A stretch of DNA of 64,000 nucleotides, taken from NCBI GenBank assembly GCA_018819105.1, contig JAHJQV010000018.1, forward strand, positions 111,787 to 175,786, written 5' to 3'. The notes under the pieces are model-generated. The model had not been told where the DNA came from, did no database searches, and saw nothing but the letters and a program-made list of their open reading frames with translations. Below are positions 32,779 to 41,143 of the stretch, piece after piece. The stretch comes from Gammaproteobacteria bacterium (GTDB taxonomy: Bacteria; Pseudomonadota; Gammaproteobacteria; Xanthomonadales; Wenzhouxiangellaceae). The number at the start of each line of letters is the position of its first letter. Within the stretch, counting starts at the first letter, position 1. The position numbers and the translations under genes were made by a program.

Positions 32779-33441
32779 CAATGCTCTGGCCACACTGCCC
32801 GATGATGCCGGGTTCTGGCCGGTAATCAGATGGCCATCGACCACGCAGTGATCACTCCAGTCTGCAGCCTTGCAGAACACCGCGCCCTGGTGGGTTAGCG
32901 CGTCCTCCAGCAGGTAAGGCACCTGGTCGGCCAAACCCACGGCCTGCTCTTCGCTGTTGCTGAACGCGGTGACCCGCCGCCCGGCGGTGAGCGGTCGGCC
33001 ATCTTCGGCACCGGCATTCAACAACACCGCCGGACCATGACACACCGCTGCCACCGGTTTACCGGCGGCATGCATGGACTCGATGATGTGGATGGAATGT
33101 GCATGCTCGCGCAGATCCCACAGCGGACCGTGACCACCTGGATAGAACACGGCATCGTGGTCGCCCGGATCAATGTCGCTGAGCGGCAGCGTGGTCGCCA
33201 GTCGCTGCATGGCCTCGGCATCCTGCAGGAAGCGCTGACAGTTACTGGTCATCTGCTGATCGTCACAACTGGCCGGATCCACCGGTGCCAGGCCACCCAG
33301 CGGTGAGCACAGCGTGAGCCGATGGCCCGCCTCCAGCAGTGTGTAATAGGGTGTTGCCAGTTCTTCCAGCCAGAAGCCGGTTGGCTTATCGCTGTCGCCG
33401 AACACGGCCTGAGAGGTGAGCACGATAAGAATGTCTGCCAT
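32764..33441 (-). CDS. DJ-1/PfpI family protein (type 1 glutamine amidotransferase-like)
   Basis: 225 residues. The nucleophile cysteine sits in A-V-C-H-G-P-A, and Y-P-G-G-H-G-P-L-W-D-L is the conserved strand ahead of it. An N-terminal G-F-W-L-E-E-L-A-T-P-Y marks the Hsp31-like class, whose members act as glyoxalases, deglycases or chaperones. Which of these applies is unclear. It diverges from the phosphatase gene across about 70 bp. Confidence 0.85.
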   Translation of the reverse strand: MADILIVLTSQAVFGDSDKPTGFWLEELATPYYTLLEAGHRLTLCSPLGGLAPVDPASCDDQQMTSNCQRFLQDAEAMQRLATTLPLSDIDPGDHDAVFYPGGHGPLWDLREHAHSIHIIESMHAAGKPVAAVCHGPAVLLNAGAEDGRPLTAGRRVTAFSNSEEQAVGLADQVPYLLEDALTHQGAVFCKAADWSDHCVVDGHLITGQNPASSGSVARALLQLL

Positions 33442-33512
33442 GAGATTTTTTTACCAATGGGTGTATTGATCGGGTAGGATGAACTGTTTGTTACAAGATC
33501 AGGACAAAGCTT

Positions 33513-34244
33513 TTGATCTCAAGATCACCAGTGCGTTTGCAGCACGCCGGATGCACTGCCACAGGCCTGGTACGCAGCAACAATGAAGACGCCTGGCTCG
33601 GTGATGCCGAGCTTGGTTTGTTTGTTGTGGCCGATGGCATGGGTGGGTATCAGTCAGGTGAAGTGGCCAGTGCCATGACCGTGCAGACCCTGCGCGAGCG
33701 CGTGGCTGCGGGCGATGATCTGATCACTGCGGCCAGCGCCGCACAAAGCCGACTGATCCAGGCTGCTGGCCAGGGCGAGGGCAGCGCCAGCATGGGGACG
33801 ACGATGGTGGCGCTGCACCTGGATGGGCTTGGTTTCGAACTCGCCTGGGTCGGTGATTCCAGAGCCTATCGCTGGCATGATGGCAGACTGGAACAGCTCA
33901 GCCGCGACCATTCCTACGTGCAAAGCCTGGTTGATCGGCACATCATCACGGCGCGGCAGGCGGAACAGCATCCGCAACGCAATCTGCTCAGCCGCTGTCT
34001 CAGCGGTGGTCAATTCGAGGCACCGGAAGTTGATCTCATCCATGGCCAGTTGTCAGCCGATGACCTGTTGCTGCTGTGCAGCGATGGTCTCAGCAACGAA
34101 CTCAGCAACATTGAGCTGGCCCAGGTGCTGCATGATCATGCCGGCAGCCCGTTGGGCACACTGGCACAGCAGCTGGTCGATGCGGCGGTGAGCAGCGGCG
34201 GTCGCGACAACATCACCGTCCTGCTGGTCAAAGCCGTGGTCTGA
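33513..34244 (+). CDS. PP2C-type serine/threonine protein phosphatase
   Basis: 243 residues from a TTG at 33513, the only start that keeps the family N-terminus (V-R-S-N-N-E-D-A). An AGGA lies at a workable spacing. Metal sites are D-G-M-G-G near the N-terminus, G-D-S-R in the middle and the C-terminal S-D-G and G-G-R-D-N blocks. This is the Stp1 type found with type VI secretion or Hanks kinases. No kinase or secretion genes are next to it here, although an unlinked RIO kinase lies 28 kb away. Confidence 0.88.
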   Translation: MISRSPVRLQHAGCTATGLVRSNNEDAWLGDAELGLFVVADGMGGYQSGEVASAMTVQTLRERVAAGDDLITAASAAQSRLIQAAGQGEGSASMGTTMVALHLDGLGFELAWVGDSRAYRWHDGRLEQLSRDHSYVQSLVDRHIITARQAEQHPQRNLLSRCLSGGQFEAPEVDLIHGQLSADDLLLLCSDGLSNELSNIELAQVLHDHAGSPLGTLAQQLVDAAVSSGGRDNITVLLVKAVV

Positions 34245-34255
34245 ACACTGTGCCG

Positions 34256-35152
34256 TCAAGCTTCCAGTGACATCGACTGCTGCTGTTCGAGCAGACTGCT
34301 CAAGGCGCTGGGCTGATACTGTTTCTTGATGGTGATGGCAAAAAACTGCTCAAAAACATTTGGCAGCTGGGTGTATTCACACAGTTCCCCGCGCGCAATC
34401 TCATCACGGACCACCACTTTTGGCATCACTGCCAGCGCCCCGGAATCACGCGCCAGCAGCCTGAGCATGGCCATGTCATCCACTTCCGCCAGCACGTCCG
34501 GCTCAAACTGCCATTGACTGCACAAAGCATCAAACGCCGAGCGCACCTCACTCTTGCTGCTCGGCAGCAGCCAGCGAAAGCTGCTGTAGTCGTGCGGAAA
34601 CTGTTTGCCATGCAGCGCGCCGGCGGCAGGTCCGATCACGGATACCGGCTGACGTGCCAGCAATTGGCTCAGCCACAGCTCATCCACCGATGACAGCACA
34701 TTGACATTGGACAGCACGATGTCGAGCGCATGCGTGGACAGACGATTCAGCAGGTCATCCAGCCGCGCCGATTGCAGTTCCAGAGTGATGTTGGCCTGCG
34801 GCAGCAGCGGTGCCAGAAAGCTGTCGGCAAAATTTCTCGACAAGGTCGATACCACGCCGATGCGCAGTCGCTGGCGCTGGCTCTGCAGACCGTCGCGCAG
34901 AAACGTTTCCAGTTCTTCGCCCTGACGGAAAATCCCGTTGGCATAGCGCAGCACAATCTGGCCGGTTTCAGTCAGCACCAGACGACGTCCGGTGCGATTG
35001 AACAGGCCGTGGCCGGTCATTTCCTCCAGTTGCCGGATCTGCATGGACAAGGCCGATTGGGAAACATGCAAACGGGTCGCGGTACGGGTCAGATTGCCGT
35101 CCCGGGCGACACACCAGAAGTAATAGAGATGATGATAGTTGAGCCTGGACAT
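34256..35152 (-). CDS. LysR family transcriptional regulator
   Basis: 298 residues. The N-terminal winged HTH spans about 1-60 (L-H-V-S-Q-S-A-L-S-M-Q-I is the recognition region) and a periplasmic-binding-like effector domain follows. It is divergent from dabB-dabA, with a perfect dyad in the 100-bp gap, the standard LysR arrangement. It probably controls the bicarbonate-uptake pair, as a LysR gene beside DAB operons does in some carbon-concentrating bacteria. Its effector is unknown. Confidence 0.85.
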   Translation of the reverse strand: MSRLNYHHLYYFWCVARDGNLTRTATRLHVSQSALSMQIRQLEEMTGHGLFNRTGRRLVLTETGQIVLRYANGIFRQGEELETFLRDGLQSQRQRLRIGVVSTLSRNFADSFLAPLLPQANITLELQSARLDDLLNRLSTHALDIVLSNVNVLSSVDELWLSQLLARQPVSVIGPAAGALHGKQFPHDYSSFRWLLPSSKSEVRSAFDALCSQWQFEPDVLAEVDDMAMLRLLARDSGALAVMPKVVVRDEIARGELCEYTQLPNVFEQFFAITIKKQYQPSALSSLLEQQQSMSLEA

Positions 35153-35181
35153 GGTTCTATAAATATGAATTAAAGTATTCA

Positions 35182-35208
35182 GATAATATATTTTACATAT
35201 ATATTATC
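35182..35208. promoter_or_regulatory. Perfect AT-rich dyad, candidate LysR operator
   Basis: GATAATATAT (35182-35191) and ATATATTATC (35199-35208) are exact inverted repeats around a 7-bp spacer. They sit between the LysR start and the dabB start and contain several T-N11-A matches. Control of both divergent genes is the obvious inference. Confidence 0.6.
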
Positions 35209-35252
35209 GCTGTGCATACTGTGCCGCAAGTTTCCATACACAGCGGACAAAG

Positions 35253-36866
35253 ATGCACACACACCTGCAATGGCTTTTGTTACTGATGCCACTCGGCCAC
35301 TTTCTTGCGGCCATGCTCACTGCCGCTCAACGTTCGGCTGAGCAGGCCTGGCGGGTGGCAGAGTTCGCTTGCTGGCTGGCGCTGCTGGCTGTGCTAACGG
35401 TTACTGCCACGCTGGTGTTTCAGCCCTGGCTGGACCCGCACGCGACACTGCCGACACTGTTGCGCCACGCTGGCGGTGATTTGCCGGTGCGGCTGGACAT
35501 GCTGAGTCTGGCCATGGCCAATCTGATCGCTATCCTCGGTCTGGTGGTAACGCGTTTCTCACGCCAGTACCTGCACGGCGAGCCGGGCAGTCTGTCATTC
35601 CAGCGCTGGTTGTCCAGCACGCTCGGCTGCGTCGCCATCACCATCACCAGTGACCACCTGCTGCTGCTGCTGGCCGGCTGGGTATGCACCAGCCTGTGCC
35701 TGCATCAGCTGCTGCTGTTTTATCCGGATCGACCACGCGCCCGCCTTGCCGCGCAGAAAAAGTTCATCGCCAGCCGTCTGGGCGAACTGTGTCTGCTGGG
35801 TGCCTTCGTGCTGCTGTATCTGCAGCACGACAGCTTCATCATCTCCAGCATCCTGGCCAGCTTTGCCGATGGCGGCAGCACTGTCGCCGGCTGGCAGACC
35901 CAACTGGCGGCGCTGCTGATTGTGCTCGCCGCGCTGCTCAAGTGCGCCCAGTTGCCCTTGCACGGCTGGCTCATGCAGGTGATGGAAGCGCCCACACCGG
36001 TGTCCGCCCTGCTGCATGCCGGCATCATCAACCTTGGCGGCTTTTTGCTACTGCTGCTGGCACCGGTGGTGGAACAGTCGGTTGCTGCGCTGTGGTTGCT
36101 GCTGGTGGTTGCCGGCATCACCACACTGGTGGCCAGCCTGAGCATGATGACGCGGATCAGCATCAAGGTCATGCTGGCCTGGTCGACCTGCGCACAAATG
36201 GGCTTTATGCTGGTCGAATGCGCGCTGGGACTGTATGAACTGGCGCTGCTGCATCTGCTCGCCCACTCCATCTACAAGGCCAATGCCTTTCTCAATGCCG
36301 GCAACGCGGTGCAGGATTATCTCCGGCACCGCCTGGCCAACGATCCCGCCCACGCCGCACGTCAGCAGCCAGTCAGCTGGTTGCGGGCATTGCTGCCTGC
36401 AGTGAGCATCCTGCTGCTGCTGGTCGCGGCGCTGGAATGGTGGCAACCACAGCAACATCATCCGGCAATGCTGCTGATGCTGGGTTTTGCGCTCAGCTGC
36501 TGCCTGCTGGAAGCCCAGGCCGCGCAGGGCCGCACAGCCTTGCTGCTGTATCTGTCCTGTGCCCTGCTGCCGCTGTTGTATTTTGTCTGGCAGGCAGGCT
36601 TTGTCATGCTGCTGCCGCCTCACAGCCCGGTGATCGGCGACGGCATGGCTGCGATCAGCTGGATGCTGTTGTTGCTGCTGCTGTTTTTTGCTGCCTTTCT
36701 GGCCTTGCGCTGCCGCCCGCAGCAGCGCGCGGTGCAATGCCTGTTTCTGTATCTGTATGGCGGTCTGTTTGTTGACGAATGGATGACGCGCCTGACCCTG
36801 CGACTGTGGCCCAGGCAGCGCCAGCGCGCTGCAAGTCATCTGGCCACCGATCGGGTGCGCTCATGA
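35253..36866 (+). CDS. dabB: DabB, membrane subunit of DAB inorganic-carbon uptake
   Basis: A 537-residue proton-conducting membrane protein of the NuoL/MrpA type with about 13 hydrophobic helices. It has the conserved M-E-A-P-T-P-V-S-A-L-L-H-A-G segment and a lysine-bearing helix after it. NuoL genes normally sit in the nuo cluster. Here the partner is dabA, overlapping by 4 bp (36863-36866), so it is a DabB. The complex is thought to use cation flow to drive one-way hydration of CO2 to bicarbonate in the cytoplasm. Confidence 0.87.
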   Translation: MHTHLQWLLLLMPLGHFLAAMLTAAQRSAEQAWRVAEFACWLALLAVLTVTATLVFQPWLDPHATLPTLLRHAGGDLPVRLDMLSLAMANLIAILGLVVTRFSRQYLHGEPGSLSFQRWLSSTLGCVAITITSDHLLLLLAGWVCTSLCLHQLLLFYPDRPRARLAAQKKFIASRLGELCLLGAFVLLYLQHDSFIISSILASFADGGSTVAGWQTQLAALLIVLAALLKCAQLPLHGWLMQVMEAPTPVSALLHAGIINLGGFLLLLLAPVVEQSVAALWLLLVVAGITTLVASLSMMTRISIKVMLAWSTCAQMGFMLVECALGLYELALLHLLAHSIYKANAFLNAGNAVQDYLRHRLANDPAHAARQQPVSWLRALLPAVSILLLLVAALEWWQPQQHHPAMLLMLGFALSCCLLEAQAAQGRTALLLYLSCALLPLLYFVWQAGFVMLLPPHSPVIGDGMAAISWMLLLLLLFFAAFLALRCRPQQRAVQCLFLYLYGGLFVDEWMTRLTLRLWPRQRQRAASHLATDRVRS

Positions 36867-39298
36867 ACATGGCGGCGACCAGCACCGGTTTGCTGCAGGA
36901 AGACCAGCGTTTGTGCGTGACGGCCGCCTGCGACCGCATTGCGCCAAACTGGCCATTGGATCAGCTGATCGCGGTCAATCCGTTCTGGGAACTGCGCCAA
37001 CAACCGATGGAACAGGCCAGCGCCCGACTGGCCACTCTGGCCGGCATCGATATGACCATGTCCGGAGAGTATTATCTGCAGTGCTGGCAGGACGGTGTGA
37101 TCGGCAAACGCCATCTGCAGCAGGCCGCTGCAGAACATCAGCTGGCGCTGTCGCTGGATGAACTGCTGGCGAAACTGCAGCGCCCGCACCGCATCAACCG
37201 CGTACGCCTGTTCTGTGATCTGCTCGACGGCCAGCAGCAGACCAATGCGGCATCGTGGCAGCCGGAAATCGTGCATCAGATCAGCCAGTTCTGCGCCGCT
37301 CGTTTCAACAGCCCGGAGATGCTCGACTACCGCCGTGGTGATCTCTACCAGAGCTGGTTACGCATGGTGCGACACGATGCCGGCATTGGCATTGTTATGG
37401 GCGCGCGCGGACTGGCGCGCCGCTTCCGTGCACTGCCCGACCAGGATGAGGCGCTGTTGACGCTGGCGCTGGAACAGCTGCAAGTGCCTGATGAACAGCT
37501 CACCGACTACTGTCACGCCCTGCTGTTGTCGGTGAATGGCTGGGCTTCGTGGCTGGCTTATCGTCGCTGGCAGCAGCGGCTGCAGGACTCGACCGCTACG
37601 GCAGACGATGAGATGCGCCAATTGCTGGCCATTCGCCTGGCCTGGGAGTTGGTCTTGTACCAGCATTACGGCGATCAGCACTGGCAGCGCGTGTGGCAGC
37701 AATCGCTGCAGCAATGGAGCATGCTGCAGGCCGCCAATCACTCTGCCCAGGCTCCACTGTGGTTGTGGCAGCGGGCGCTGGAGCTGGCCTATCAGGAACG
37801 CATGCACAATCTGTTGCTGCATCAGCGGCGCTGGCAATTGCCGGCACCCAAGCTGCAGGCCGTGTTTTGCATTGATGTCCGCTCAGAACCCTATCGGCGC
37901 GCTCTGGAAGGCCAGGACGATGCCATCCAGACTTTTGGCTTTGCCGGATTTTTCGGTCTGCCGCTGGCCTACCATGCAGCCGGCAGCGACTACCAACGGC
38001 CGCAACTGCCCGGCCTGCTGGCCCCCTCCATCACCGTCACCGAAGCCCACGATGACGACGAGGCCACGCGCGCCCAGCAGCAGCGACAACGCCGCAATGA
38101 TCTGCGTGCAAGCTGGTTGCGACTGCAGAAAACCGCGCCCGCCAGCTTTCATCTGATTGAGTCCTTCGGCTTGCTGAATCTGTATCCGATGCTGCGCTCC
38201 AGCCTGTCGCCTGCTGCCAACCAGCACAGCGTCAACCAGCATCACCGCGACACCTCTGGCTATCAGCTCAGTGATCAGTACGGCCGGCTGTCCGTACAGG
38301 CGCAGGCGGAACTGGCGGCTCAGGTGTTGCGCAACATACAGCTCACCAAAGGTTTTGCCCCGCTTGTGCTGCTGGTCGGACATGGCAGCTGCTCCAGCAA
38401 CAACCCGCATGCAGCGGCTCTGGATTGTGGTGCCTGCGGTGGCCAGACCGGGGAGCTGAATGTGCGTGTACTGGCCGGCATGCTGAACAACGATGATGTG
38501 CGCTGGCTGTTGCGCGATCAGGGTCTGGACATCCCTGAATACTGCCGGTTTGTCGCCGCCATGCACAACACCACCACCGATGAGCTGAGCTGTCTGCTGG
38601 ATGCCGACAGCGGCCTGGACACCGCCCAGCAGCAGCAACTCAAGGCGTGGCTGGATGCCGCCTCCGAGCAGGCCAGGCGCGCACGGGCAGAGCAGCTGCC
38701 TGGCGTTGATCCAGCCTCTCCCAGGCTGTTGCAACAATTGCAGCACCGCAGTCGTGACTGGTCGCAGACACGTCCGGAATGGGGCCTGGCCAACAACGCC
38801 GCGTTCATTGCCGCGCCACGCATGCACACCCGTGGCATGGACCTGCATGGCCGCTGTTTTCTGCATGACTACCAGTGGCGCCACGATGCCGATTTCCAGA
38901 CCCTGGAACTGATTCTCACGGCACCGGTGATGGTCGCCAACTGGATCAACCTGCAGTACTACGCCTCGGTCACCGACAACCAGCACTATGGCAGCGGCAG
39001 CAAACTGCTGCACAACGTGGTTGGTGGTCATCTGGGTGTGTTTGAAGGCAATGGTGGCGATCTGCGCATCGGATTGCCCATGCAGTCATTGCATGACGGC
39101 GAGCACTGGATGCATCAGCCGCTGCGCCTGAGTGTCTACGTGCAGGCACCGGAGCAGGCCATCAGCAACATCATCGCGCGACACGAACCGCTGCGGGATC
39201 TGCTGGACAACGACTGGCTGTACCTGTTCCGTCTCAGTGAAGACAACCGTGCTCTGTATCGCTATTCACCCCAGCAGTGGCAGGAGCAGATTCCGTGA
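36863..39298 (+). CDS. dabA: DabA, catalytic subunit of DAB inorganic-carbon uptake (DUF2309)
   Basis: An 811-residue soluble protein related to beta-carbonic anhydrases. The zinc residues line up with those reported for the Halothiobacillus protein (Cys351, Asp353, His524, Cys539): here Cys336 and Asp338 in V-F-C-I-D-V-R-S-E, His507 in V-G-H-G-S-C and Cys522 in L-D-C-G-A-C-G-G. All four are present, so activity is expected. The ATG at 36863 gives the normal start. With dabB it would supply bicarbonate for carboxylases. No carboxysome or Rubisco genes are in the window. Confidence 0.92.
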   Translation: MNMAATSTGLLQEDQRLCVTAACDRIAPNWPLDQLIAVNPFWELRQQPMEQASARLATLAGIDMTMSGEYYLQCWQDGVIGKRHLQQAAAEHQLALSLDELLAKLQRPHRINRVRLFCDLLDGQQQTNAASWQPEIVHQISQFCAARFNSPEMLDYRRGDLYQSWLRMVRHDAGIGIVMGARGLARRFRALPDQDEALLTLALEQLQVPDEQLTDYCHALLLSVNGWASWLAYRRWQQRLQDSTATADDEMRQLLAIRLAWELVLYQHYGDQHWQRVWQQSLQQWSMLQAANHSAQAPLWLWQRALELAYQERMHNLLLHQRRWQLPAPKLQAVFCIDVRSEPYRRALEGQDDAIQTFGFAGFFGLPLAYHAAGSDYQRPQLPGLLAPSITVTEAHDDDEATRAQQQRQRRNDLRASWLRLQKTAPASFHLIESFGLLNLYPMLRSSLSPAANQHSVNQHHRDTSGYQLSDQYGRLSVQAQAELAAQVLRNIQLTKGFAPLVLLVGHGSCSSNNPHAAALDCGACGGQTGELNVRVLAGMLNNDDVRWLLRDQGLDIPEYCRFVAAMHNTTTDELSCLLDADSGLDTAQQQQLKAWLDAASEQARRARAEQLPGVDPASPRLLQQLQHRSRDWSQTRPEWGLANNAAFIAAPRMHTRGMDLHGRCFLHDYQWRHDADFQTLELILTAPVMVANWINLQYYASVTDNQHYGSGSKLLHNVVGGHLGVFEGNGGDLRIGLPMQSLHDGEHWMHQPLRLSVYVQAPEQAISNIIARHEPLRDLLDNDWLYLFRLSEDNRALYRYSPQQWQEQIP

Positions 39299-39361
39299 GC
39301 CGCAGCGACTGCCAGCGTCAACACGCCCTTTTTTAACATCAATGACAGGAGTAGACAGATC

Positions 39362-39730
39362 ATGAACAGCAACAAGAATCATGCCCAACGCGCCCTGCAG
39401 GCAGACCACCACCTGGTCACCGGTCCGGCACAGGTGTTGTTGGAGACCAGTCATGGCTGTGCCGTGCTGTCGCAGCTCAGCGCCACGTCCCCTGGCATGC
39501 AGGTACCGGCTGCACAGCGCCTGAATGCAGCCAATCAGCAAGACCGCGCCGACTATCATGAGGTGGTGGCCCGGCACCCGTGGTTACCGCAACTGGAGCA
39601 GCAGCTGGCACAGTCTTTCGCCGAGCACGGTCGTATGGGTGATCAGTTCTACGCGCTGCAGGATGTGCTGGAACCGCTGCAGGAAAGCCGGTCACTTGCC
39701 GATGCAGAAACTGCTGAAGATGGCGCCTAA
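39362..39730 (+). CDS. Unknown protein downstream of dabA
   Basis: A 122-residue soluble protein, rich in Gln, Ala and His, with no signal peptide or membrane segment. An AGGAG precedes the ATG by about 10 bp. It starts 63 bp after dabA on the same strand and is probably read from the same promoter. Its last 39 bp overlap the convergent mnmE gene. No family is recognised. An accessory role in the DAB complex would be a guess from position. Confidence 0.6.
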   Translation: MNSNKNHAQRALQADHHLVTGPAQVLLETSHGCAVLSQLSATSPGMQVPAAQRLNAANQQDRADYHEVVARHPWLPQLEQQLAQSFAEHGRMGDQFYALQDVLEPLQESRSLADAETAEDGA

Positions 39731-41080
39731 GAGATCATCGTTGTGATAGGCACCGGTGATTTCCGACAGCGCATGCTGAGCAGCCAGCAGCTCCTCAGCG
39801 GCCAGCTCACCGCTGCCCTGCAGCAGGCATTCTCCGGCCTGCTGCAGGTTTTCCCCAACATGCTGCAATGCAGCCACGTGTCTGGGTCTGGCCGCCATGA
39901 CCTGGCCGGCCTGATCGCTCCAGGCCGGATCGGCCAGACCCAGCTTGTTCAGAATCGCGTGCTCGAGTTGCTCCAGCCCGGCCCCGGTTCTAGCTGACAG
40001 GGACAGTACCCCCGCACTGTCTCCTGCATTCTGGATCTGGTCCTCGTTGGCCAGATCCAGCTTGTTCGCAACTCGTATGACCGTACACTCAGGCGGCAGC
40101 TCATGATCTGCGCCGAAGCCATTCTCGCTGCTGCTGGTCTGCAGGGTTCTGATGTCTTCCACCCACAGCACCAGATCGGCACCAGCCAGTTCCAGCCTGG
40201 CCCGGCGCATGCCTTCTCGTTCCACCGGGTCAGTGCTGTCGCGCAGACCAGCCGTGTCGACAATTTCGATGCCGACGCCGTCAATTTCCAGCCGCTCACG
40301 CAAGACATCGCGGGTGGTCCCGGGGATGTCGGTCACGATCGCCGCATCCCTTTTCAGCAGGGCATTCAACAGACTGGATTTGCCCGCGTTTGGCGGCCCG
40401 AGTATGGCCAGTCTGGCACCCTGCAGCAGACGCACACCACGCCCGGCCTGTTGCAGCAGCTCAGCGGTTTGCTGCTGCAGTGACTGCAATCGCTGCTGCA
40501 GTCGGGTGTCGGCAATAAAATCGATGTCCTCATCGGGAAAGTCCAGCGCAGCCTCCACCCACACCCGCAACTCGATCAGCTGCTGCTGCAGTGACTGCAC
40601 CGGATCGCGCAAGCCCCCCTGCAGGCTGCGCTGGGCGGCTTTTACCGCTGCCGTGGAGCTGGCGTTGATCAGATCGGCCACGGCTTCGGCCTGGGTCAAA
40701 TCCATTTTGTCGTTGAGGAAGGCGCGTTCACTGAATTCCCCTGGCCGTGCCAACCGCACCGTCTGGCCGTTGCCATGTTCCAGCAGCGCCTGCTGCAGAC
40801 ATTGCAGAATGACCATGCCGCCATGCGCATGCAGTTCCATGACATCCTCACCGGTGAACGAGTGCGGGGCGGGGAAATACAACAGCAGACCCTGATCAAT
40901 GACCTCGCCGGAGGCATCCCGAAACCTGCGCAGGCTGGCGCATCGGGGTGGCGGGGGTGGACCGGCCATGGCCGCACACACACTGACAGCAAGCGGACCG
41001 GAAACGCGCAGCACACCAATGCCGCCGGAACCCGGCGGGGTGGCAATGGCACAGATGGTGTCGCTGTGGGCGGTGCTCAT
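39692..41080 (-). CDS. mnmE: tRNA modification GTPase MnmE
   Basis: 462 residues. With MnmG it makes 5-carboxymethylaminomethyl-uridine at tRNA wobble positions. It has an N-terminal folate-binding domain (T-I-C-A-I-A-T-P-P-G-S-G-G), a helical domain, and an inserted G domain with G-P-P-N-A-G-K-S-S, D-I-P-G-T-T-R-D and D-T-A-G-L-R-D. The C-terminus F-C-I-G-K includes the essential cysteine. Its 3' end overlaps the gene after dabA by 39 bp. Confidence 0.95.
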   Translation of the reverse strand: MSTAHSDTICAIATPPGSGGIGVLRVSGPLAVSVCAAMAGPPPPPRCASLRRFRDASGEVIDQGLLLYFPAPHSFTGEDVMELHAHGGMVILQCLQQALLEHGNGQTVRLARPGEFSERAFLNDKMDLTQAEAVADLINASSTAAVKAAQRSLQGGLRDPVQSLQQQLIELRVWVEAALDFPDEDIDFIADTRLQQRLQSLQQQTAELLQQAGRGVRLLQGARLAILGPPNAGKSSLLNALLKRDAAIVTDIPGTTRDVLRERLEIDGVGIEIVDTAGLRDSTDPVEREGMRRARLELAGADLVLWVEDIRTLQTSSSENGFGADHELPPECTVIRVANKLDLANEDQIQNAGDSAGVLSLSARTGAGLEQLEHAILNKLGLADPAWSDQAGQVMAARPRHVAALQHVGENLQQAGECLLQGSGELAAEELLAAQHALSEITGAYHNDDLLGAIFSSFCIGK

Positions 41081-41143
41081 TATGCAGCGGCTTTGTCGTT
41101 CAGCATGCTACAGCACTGCCCGATTCGCACGCGGTGGCTGGAC

